From positions 488,510 to 513,896 of the forward strand of contig NW_003137327.1 in the NCBI RefSeq assembly GCF_000003605.2: DNA of 25,387 bases, written 5' to 3'. A model generated the notes under the pieces. The model was not told where the DNA came from. It saw nothing but the letters and a program-made list of their open reading frames with translations, and searched no databases. Within the stretch, counting starts at the first letter, position 1. Each line of letters starts with the position of its first letter. Below, piece by piece: positions 21,101 through 25,387 of this stretch. Source of the stretch: Saccoglossus kowalevskii. Lineage: Eukaryota > Hemichordata > Enteropneusta > Harrimaniidae. The position numbers and the translations under genes were made by a program.

Positions 21101-23412
21101 CTTGCGTTGTTCAGTACTTTTATGGTCGACGATCATCCAATAAACCCTGAGCCCGCCTGAATGTGCCAAATTTTCAATGAAATATGTACCACTGGGTTCG
21201 GAAGCCAAATGTGGACAAATACACCTCCCCATGGTAGAACAAAGCAACATGTTTTTTTCACTGTTCAACGCAATCAGTCTACTTACATAATACTGGTTGT
21301 GCAATTAAATAGTAAGACAAAGCTGTCAAATTTACATGCTATAAACTAAGCAGAAACATAGAAATTAATTTGGTCAATTTTGGTGGTAGAATCTGGGAGA
21401 TTTATTTTTGAGATATAAAGGGTATAATTTGCCTCCGAAAATCAGAGTAAATGTGTTAGCTTTAAAAAAAATAAACACAGTGTCAAATAAAAAGTGATTT
21501 TTATGGGATCAACCTTATACAAAAAATCTGGATCTGGATTACTTTATTCAACTATGAACTTAATTTCGGTTTCAATCAAATCACGAGTACCCGTTGATTT
21601 TAATGATTGCAACTCAAGGCTATCTTCAAATTTGATAAATATTAAAATACCATACTCCGACGTATTGCTCATGTAGATCCCTCTCTGATATCGATCTAAC
21701 AATAAGATAATTATGGGAGAATGGGCAAAAATTTTAAGATTAAAAAAATCAAATGTGGAATTCTGATGTAAATGTTGTCTAACATGGAATTTAACATTGA
21801 ACGGTAAATTATGATTCAAACTTGCAGGTAGTATGGCCTTGTTCAATATCCCGGCTCCTGGCATTAGAAGAAGCCGGCCTATTGTACATTTGAATTATAA
21901 TTAATTATCTGATAATTCATGATGTTTTAGATCAATATTAGACGAAGTCTACAGCTGAGTAATGTGTTTTCTTTTAAAACAAGGAATTCTCCGATAATTC
22001 TCTGAGAACTATCAATGACTTAGATTGATAGAAAACGTATAACGTGTGGAGGTAAACAAAGAATGTTAGCCGAAAATACACAATATGGGAATGTAAAGAG
22101 ATAGTGTGCAACCTTTGTATTTTTTGCCAATCTCAAAAACTTATGCAAACACAACGGAATGCCAAATTCAGTGCCTATTTATCTCTTGCATAATAAATAA
22201 ATAAATGATTTTAATTAACGTAGATAAATTTGGAAAGGTGCTACTGGATATAAACAGCAACCTTGAAATCCCGCGACTGATGAATATAAGTACAACTTTC
22301 ATAAAAAGGGTAAAATCATTCTCCGATAATTATCGATCTAATATCGATCTAAAACTTCGATACTTAGGCTATCGGAGGATTTAAGGTTGGAAACACTCCC
22401 AGTACACACCGGTATTGTCAAATAATTGTCGAAATATTAGACTGATACAATGGGCAACATTGTTTGATAATTCTCTGATAATTATCCAATACAGATATGC
22501 AAGATCCCGCCTTTATGGATATTCGGGCATCATGGACGGACTCCGGTTTACTACATACCACTAATTAAATTTCCATAGACGACAATGTTAACATATGACA
22601 AGATTGCTATATGAAAATGATGAACAAAGTTGAAAATATGGCTCAAAAATGGGAAATCAACATGCCAGTAATCAACCACATGAAAAAACTAACATGCTGG
22701 CCAGCTCAAACTCTTGCAAATTTCAGGTAAACAAGACACACCTACTGTATTTAGATTGCACCTAGAGAAATCACTGGAAAAACACCAAGATTAGAACATC
22801 CAAATACACACAGAATAAACACACAGGTACACAGCCGCTCGTAGTAATCAAAAGACCACATGTTGGTCTCACCTTTGACCCAGGCGATCACGCCCTCAAA
22901 CAGGGAGCACCTGAGGGAAAAAATTAAGTATTCTCAGTATTAACCAACAGGACATCCTGGTTACAGGTCATAGCAGTCAAAGGTAACGCAGGGTACCATG
23001 TGCATTATAATCACTTGTGGCCGCATGAGAGCGAGTCAAATTAAGTTTGAAGCAAGTATACTGTGTTTCAGAACATAGGGGTGTCGGAACATAGGGTAGT
23101 CCCCATAAATTATAGTACAGATGACCTTGTTTCAGGTCATCGGCGAGTACTAGTGACAACAACAGCGGCCAGAATTGTACATTCTACATTGTGTCAAAAA
23201 TGATAGGTCAAAGTAGCGAAAATAATGGTCAAATGTCTAATTATTTCTATACGTGAATGCGAGTACCACAACTTAGGAGTTTAAGGAGTTTAATATTTTA
23301 TATTAGTTGAACTCACCTTCGCTTGACGGTTCAAGAAGTCGTTGGCCAAGGCCTCTCCAATACCGTCAGCACCTCCAGTTATTATGGCAACCTTGCCGTT
23401 CATTTCTGGCAT
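15051..23412 (-). CDS. HPGD-like: 15-hydroxyprostaglandin dehydrogenase-like SDR, seven exons, 257 aa
   Basis: The gene joins 23412-23317, 19150-19024, 18863-18757, 18189-18093, 17815-17739, 17297-17149 and 15171-15051. All introns are GT-AG and all phases fit, giving 257 residues against 266 in human HPGD. Landmarks: TGGADGIG 12-19 (NAD+ phosphate loop), Asp38 in FIIDIN (NAD+ preference), CDV near 61-63, NNAG 92-95, Asn109, Ser140 in NSAS, Tyr153 and Lys157 in YSASK, ICP after beta-6, and LIEDDSANG in the last exon. Family members oxidise the 15-hydroxyl of prostaglandins and related hydroxy fatty acids in the cytosol with NAD+. Invertebrate paralogs are numerous and their substrates are mostly unproven, so the substrate is inferred. 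No signal peptide or membrane segment. The inverted paralog at 2314-10186 is degraded. Other classical SDRs are possible but less likely, given the order and spacing of motifs and the QNGG.GG loop. Confidence 0.88.
15172..17148 (-). other. Intron 6 of the minus SDR gene
   Basis: A 1977-bp intron of AT-rich DNA. It contains a diverged direct duplication (15619-15651 and 15781-15812, sharing CGACCATYTTGATTT) that looks transposon-derived. Its first ~230 bases (17148 down to 16920) align with the DNA after exon 6 of the plus copy. No gene is seen inside. Confidence 0.6.
17149..17297 (-). CDS. HPGD-like: SDR minus gene, exon 6 (residues 169-218)
   Basis: Acceptor TTTTGCAG; 149 bp; donor GTAAGT at 17148. 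It encodes FEPDVVSNGVRVVAICP, NLIDTTLVPIALEKGVKYTK and ITARPVLK. Unspliced, the frame reads AAG TAA, so the stop at 17147-17145 overlaps the donor. AATAAA follows at 17125-17120. Confidence 0.9.
17739..17815 (-). CDS. HPGD-like: SDR minus gene, exon 5 (residues 143-168)
   Basis: The in-phase acceptor is TTTATTAG, not the nearer CCCCAG, which would shift the frame. Donor GTGAGT; 77 bp. It encodes LRPQRLAAVYSASKHGIVGF with catalytic Tyr153 and Lys157. The residue positions before Tyr that shape substrate choice (MPVAQQP in human) read RPQRLAA here, so substrate preference may differ. Confidence 0.9.
17881..17926. repeat. 16-bp stem inverted repeat in intron 4
   Basis: TTTTAGTGTGATCGCG and its complement CGCGATCACGCTAAAA pair over 16 positions with one mismatch, with a 14-base loop. 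A second, nested pairing AGCGTGA/TCACGCT is possible. This is typical of small palindromic MITEs. It is intronic, so the hairpin would be in the pre-mRNA of the minus gene. Confidence 0.65.
18093..18189 (-). CDS. HPGD-like: SDR minus gene, exon 4 (residues 111-143)
   Basis: Acceptor ATTATTTCAG, donor GTGAGA; 97 bp. It encodes GTYLAVKYMGTQNGGKGGVV and VNSASIS. Ser140 is the presumed catalytic serine. The QNGG.GG loop is a feature shared with HPGD. Confidence 0.9.
18190..18756 (-). other. Intron 3 of the minus SDR gene
   Basis: A 567-bp AT-rich intron between GTAAGT and TTTCAG. No repeat or gene is seen in it. Confidence 0.7.
18757..18863 (-). CDS. HPGD-like: SDR minus gene, exon 3 (residues 75-110)
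   Basis: Acceptor TTGCCAACAG, donor GTAAGT; 107 bp. It encodes VFKDCLDQYGQLDIVCNNAG, then LMIDINL with the catalytic Asn109. The GQLDIVCNNAG block is diagnostic of classical SDRs and close to the HPGD form. Confidence 0.92.
19024..19150 (-). CDS. HPGD-like: SDR minus gene, exon 2 (residues 33-75)
   Basis: Acceptor TTTTACAG, donor GTAAAT; 127 bp, ends in phase 1. It encodes GVFIIDINEKKGQE and FRKCDVRNTDELE. Asp38 at the end of beta-2 marks NAD+ specificity in classical SDRs. Confidence 0.92.
19225..20482 (-). mobile_element. TTAA-type insertion in intron 1, one end recognised
   Basis: In gene orientation the intron reads AATGTAAATACC, then TTAA, then GGTAGCGAATAATTTATT. The plus copy at 7850-7870 has AATGTAAATACTTTTTAAGC without the insert. 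The GGTAGCG end matches the termini of the element at 11600-12619. The far end, expected near 19225-19250 where homology to the plus copy resumes, shows no matching inverted repeat, so it is deleted or too diverged. Inside are a G-run (about 19600-19611), a GC-rich patch and a hairpin at 20280-20307. Confidence 0.45.
20280..20307. repeat. Perfect 12-bp hairpin
   Basis: ACCACGGTTACT, a loop AAAA, then AGTAACCGTGGT. It is perfectly paired and sits within the intron 1 insertion of the minus gene; probably part of a mobile element. Confidence 0.7.
20656..23104. mobile_element. 2.45-kb insertion with inverted termini and 10-bp target duplication (Mutator-like?)
   Basis: The insert is absent from the plus copy. 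It is bracketed by the direct repeat ATAAATTATA (20646-20655 and 23105-23114), consistent with a 9-10 bp target duplication. Its ends carry inverted repeats containing CCCTATRTTCCGACAMCCC (left at about 20658-20676, right as complement at about 23079-23097). The right end has a second partial copy, CCCTATGTTCTGA. Target duplications of 9-10 bp are typical of the Mutator/MULE superfamily. No transposase is readable. Frames of 90-106 codons on the minus strand (21032-21304, 21544-21864) are unrecognised. The element interrupts intron 1 of the minus gene. Confidence 0.6.
21680..22490. repeat. Dispersed TCTCCGATAATTATC-like motifs inside the 2.45-kb insertion
   Basis: Related motifs recur: inverted at about 21680-21722 (GATAATTATGGGAGAATG) and direct at about 21985 (ATTCTCCGATAATTCTC), 22318 (CATTCTCCGATAATTATCG) and 22462 (GATAATTCTCTGATAATTATC). 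The first and third form a loose inverted pair about 640 bp apart and may be termini of a nested element. Confidence 0.35.
23105..23316 (-). promoter_or_regulatory. Intron 1 block with perfect ER6-like dyad
   Basis: Homologous to 7548-7745 of the plus copy. At 23120-23141, GATGACCT-TGTTTC-AGGTCATC is a perfect 8-bp dyad with a 6-base spacer. The inner half sites TGACCT and AGGTCA make an everted repeat 6, a geometry bound by some nuclear receptors (PXR, VDR and relatives in vertebrates). It lies about 270-290 bp downstream of the ATG, in intron 1. Function is inferred only from motif and conservation. Confidence 0.45.
23317..23412 (-). CDS. HPGD-like: SDR minus gene, exon 1 (residues 1-32)
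   Basis: ATG at 23412-23410, then MPEMNGKVAIITGGADGIGE. It ends in phase 0 at donor GTGAGT (23316-23311). The start is supported by the matching ATG in the paralog and by the usual short distance to the glycine motif in this family. Confidence 0.9.
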
Positions 23413-23645
23413 GGTCTACAAGCTCATGCGATCTTAAATGGTCATATGCTTCCAATCTAGATGGGAACAAGTGACGTGTGTCACCTGACACTAGAAACTG
23501 GGCACGTATTTCAAACCACTTGTAATCCAAGAGCCGGGATGATTGATCGCGACCATATCGGGAGACAAATAATATCAATGATTTGCATGAGAATACGCCT
23601 TTCGAAGTACATTTTTGTTAATTTTCGAATTTTGCTATTTTTAAG
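23413..23645 (-). promoter_or_regulatory. Promoter and 5' UTR region of the minus SDR gene
   Basis: Aligned by eye with 2088-2313. Shared are the octamer ATGCAAAT (complement of 23581-23588), CCGATATGGT, GTTTCTAGTGTCA, and the dyad GTGAC-ACAC-GTCAC (within 23471-23484), whose spacer differs from the plus copy while the arms are identical. The dyad lies about 60-75 bp upstream of the ATG. No TATA box is evident. Upstream homology stops at about 23645, next to the MITE. Confidence 0.5.
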
Positions 23646-23648
23646 ATA

Positions 23649-23856
23649 CTGTAAAGGGGGTAATTATTCACTGGGTTTTAATTTAGCTTATTTCGCTGAC
23701 TGGAAAAATGCGCTAAATTAAAACACAGTGAATATGTAAAATTTAGCATAGAACACATTATCTAAATGATAAAACCGTGAATTTAAAACCCACTGAATAT
23801 GCCTGAAATGGTAAATCAGTGAAATTTAAACCCAGTGAAAATTAGTCATTTTACAG
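23649..23856. mobile_element. 208-bp MITE flanked by TA
   Basis: Ends CTGTAAA...TTTACAG, flanked by TA on both sides (23647-23648 and 23857-23858), as in Tc1/mariner-derived MITEs. Terminal inverted repeats of about 35 bp share CTGTAAA, TAAT and TTCACTGGGTTT. Inside is a further inverted pair of 23 bp with one mismatch (23665-23687 and 23712-23734). It sits about 235 bp upstream of the minus SDR start codon. Confidence 0.75.
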
Positions 23857-23858
23857 TA

Positions 23859-24179
23859 TTTTAATATGATTATTCGTGGGTCTTGTGATCTTTTTCTGGG
23901 ACCAAAGTTCAAAGGGTTTTATTATAGGCATTACGAGAGTAAACCGTTTTTTACATAAACCCAAGATGGCTACCAATACGCTACTGGGTGGGTTGTCCAA
24001 AAAACCCGGAACCGGAACGTGAAATTAAGAATATTTGGAAGCAAAAAGGACGCCAGAGGTTAAGTGTAACACATCGAGCCAAGACGTGAAGTGCGCCCTC
24101 AAACGGAAACATTGTGAACATGCGTTTCTGCCTATTATTCCATCCACATTATTAGAATGAGTGTACACACAGCTACAAA
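23859..24179. other. No gene recognised
   Basis: Unique-looking DNA of mixed composition. Short frames without domains only. Confidence 0.5.
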
Positions 24180-24480
24180 TTGCGATTATAATAAAATAAA
24201 TAATATTAACAATGCATTACAGTAATAAGCTAAAATAATAAAATAATAAAATAAAATAAATACAAATAAGATAGATAAAACTAGAATAAAGCTTAAAGTG
24301 TAATAAAGTGTAATAAAGTGTATAGTAAACAAAAGACAAATCTAATACAAAACAATAAAACAATGCAATACAGTAATGGGCTCAAACAAATATAATAAAA
24401 GCTAGTTAACTGACTATACAAGTAAGAACAGAAATAAGATAAAAATAAGACTAAAATAAAGCTAAAATAAACTGAACCCC
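24180..24480. repeat. A-rich low-complexity tract
   Basis: Repeated AAAATAATA, AATAAAATAAA and GTGTAATAAA units (for example three GTGTAATAAA/GTGTATAGT steps at 24297-24325). It may be the degenerate tail of a retroposon or simple-sequence drift beside the satellite. Confidence 0.7.
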
Positions 24481-24504
24481 CTTCATTGAAGTGATTATTT
24501 ATTT

Positions 24505-25210
24505 ATTTAATAATGTAATCAATACTAAATATATATTCATTTTGTAGTGAAGTAAGTAAAAAATAGCATTCATTTCATAATAATGTAATCGATACAATGT
24601 GCATACCCATTCCGTATGTAATAATTAGTACGTATTTATTTCGTAGTGCAATCGTTTCAAAGTACTATTTATTTCATAATAGTGTAATCGTTACAAGGTA
24701 CGTATTAATTTCATAATGAAATATACGTATTCATTACATGATAGTGCAATTATTACGTTTGTATGCATTATAATGGTGTAATCCTAACTAGATACGTATT
24801 TATTTCATAATAGTGTAATCGTTACAAGGTACGTATTAATTTCATAATGAAATATACGTATTCATTGCATGATAGTGCAATCGTTACAAGGTACGTATTA
24901 ATTTCATAATGAAATATACGTATTCATTACATGATAGTGCAATCATTACTAAGTTCATAGCATTATAATGGTGTAATCCTAATTAGATACGTATTTATTT
25001 CATATTGTAATCGTTACAAGGTACGTATTAATTTCATAATGAAATATACGTATTCATTACATGATAGTGCAATCATTACAACCCGCGGGTGCATTATAAT
25101 GGTGTAATCCTAACTAGATACGTATTTATTTCATAGTGTAATCGTTACAGGTACGTATTAATTCCATAATGCTGTAATACTTACAATGTACATATTCGTT
25201 TCATAACAAG
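24505..25210. repeat. AT-rich satellite: 36-bp monomer, ~130-bp higher-order unit
   Basis: The basic monomer is about 36 bp, near TGTAATCGTTACAAGGTACG plus TATTAATTTCATAATG, with shorter variants of 26 and 32 bp. From 24682 a composite of 36+26+32+37 bp repeats: starts at about 24682, 24812, 24875 (a short, 63-bp step), 25005 and 25136. Monomers left of 24682 are more diverged and lack the composite order. The array probably ends near 25210. Confidence 0.85.
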
Positions 25211-25387
25211 TTATATAATTGCTGACTCTTCTGGATGACATAATAATAACTTCAGACGAGGTTTCGGATTTGCTTTTTTGCACTCAGGATTACAATACAA
25301 CATAAGGCCTATCACATGTCATCATACCAAATTGTTATGTAAATCGAGTTTCATCTCACAGAGCAATAATTAATTACGGCTATAAGG
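25211..25387. other. Unique DNA at the window end
   Basis: No gene or repeat is seen. Confidence 0.5.

Noticed and set aside
24505-25210. CRISPR-like array
   Set aside because: Units are contiguous diverged tandem repeats without unique spacers, in an animal genome.

Overview
The window looks like nuclear DNA of an invertebrate animal. It is AT-rich, has short protein-coding exons bounded by GT/AG splice sites, long introns packed with transposon remnants, satellite DNA and one assembly gap (314 N at 11760-12073). No operons, ribosome binding sites or CRISPR structures are visible. I cannot name the species.

The main genes are two copies of a short-chain dehydrogenase/reductase (SDR) of the NAD+-dependent 15-hydroxyprostaglandin dehydrogenase (HPGD/15-PGDH) type. 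They lie as a tail-to-tail inverted pair. The minus-strand copy (23412 down to 15051) can be assembled into seven exons with matching phases. They encode 257 residues with every SDR landmark: TGGADGIG, an Asp after beta-2, NNAG, catalytic Asn, Ser, Tyr and Lys, and a C-terminal LIEDD..NG segment. The plus-strand copy (2314 to 10186) keeps exons 1, 2, 5 and 6 but has lost the 5' half of exon 3, exon 4 and, as far as I can see, exon 7. It is probably a decaying pseudogene. Homology between the copies extends through the promoters (to about 250 bp upstream of the ATG) and into the introns, so each copy serves as the empty-site control for insertions in the other.

Layout: 1-653, possible minus-strand LTR; 654-1855, nothing recognised; 1859-2055, fold-back repeat; 2088-2313, promoter of the plus copy; 2314-10186, plus SDR copy, whose intron 1 holds about 5 kb of extra DNA including a degenerate Ty3/gypsy element (2860-7548); 10588-10874, 28-bp minisatellite; 11600-12619, TTAA-flanked inverted-repeat transposon spanning the gap; 13130-13420, GC-richer unique DNA; 13523-14023, a long unrecognised open frame; 15051-23412, minus SDR gene, whose intron 1 holds a 2.45-kb Mutator-like insertion (20656-23104) and a second TTAA-type insertion; 23413-23645, its promoter; 23649-23856, a TA-flanked MITE; 24180-24480, A-rich low-complexity DNA; 24505-25210, satellite with a 36-bp monomer and a higher-order period near 130 bp.

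The strongest new observations come from comparing the two SDR copies. There is a promoter dyad GTGAC-N4-GTCAC plus an octamer ATGCAAAT conserved in both copies. There is a nuclear-receptor-like everted repeat (TGACCT-N6-AGGTCA) in intron 1. There is also a stop codon overlapping the exon 6 splice donor, followed by AATAAA, which could give a shortened isoform. I found no convincing wholly new biological system.
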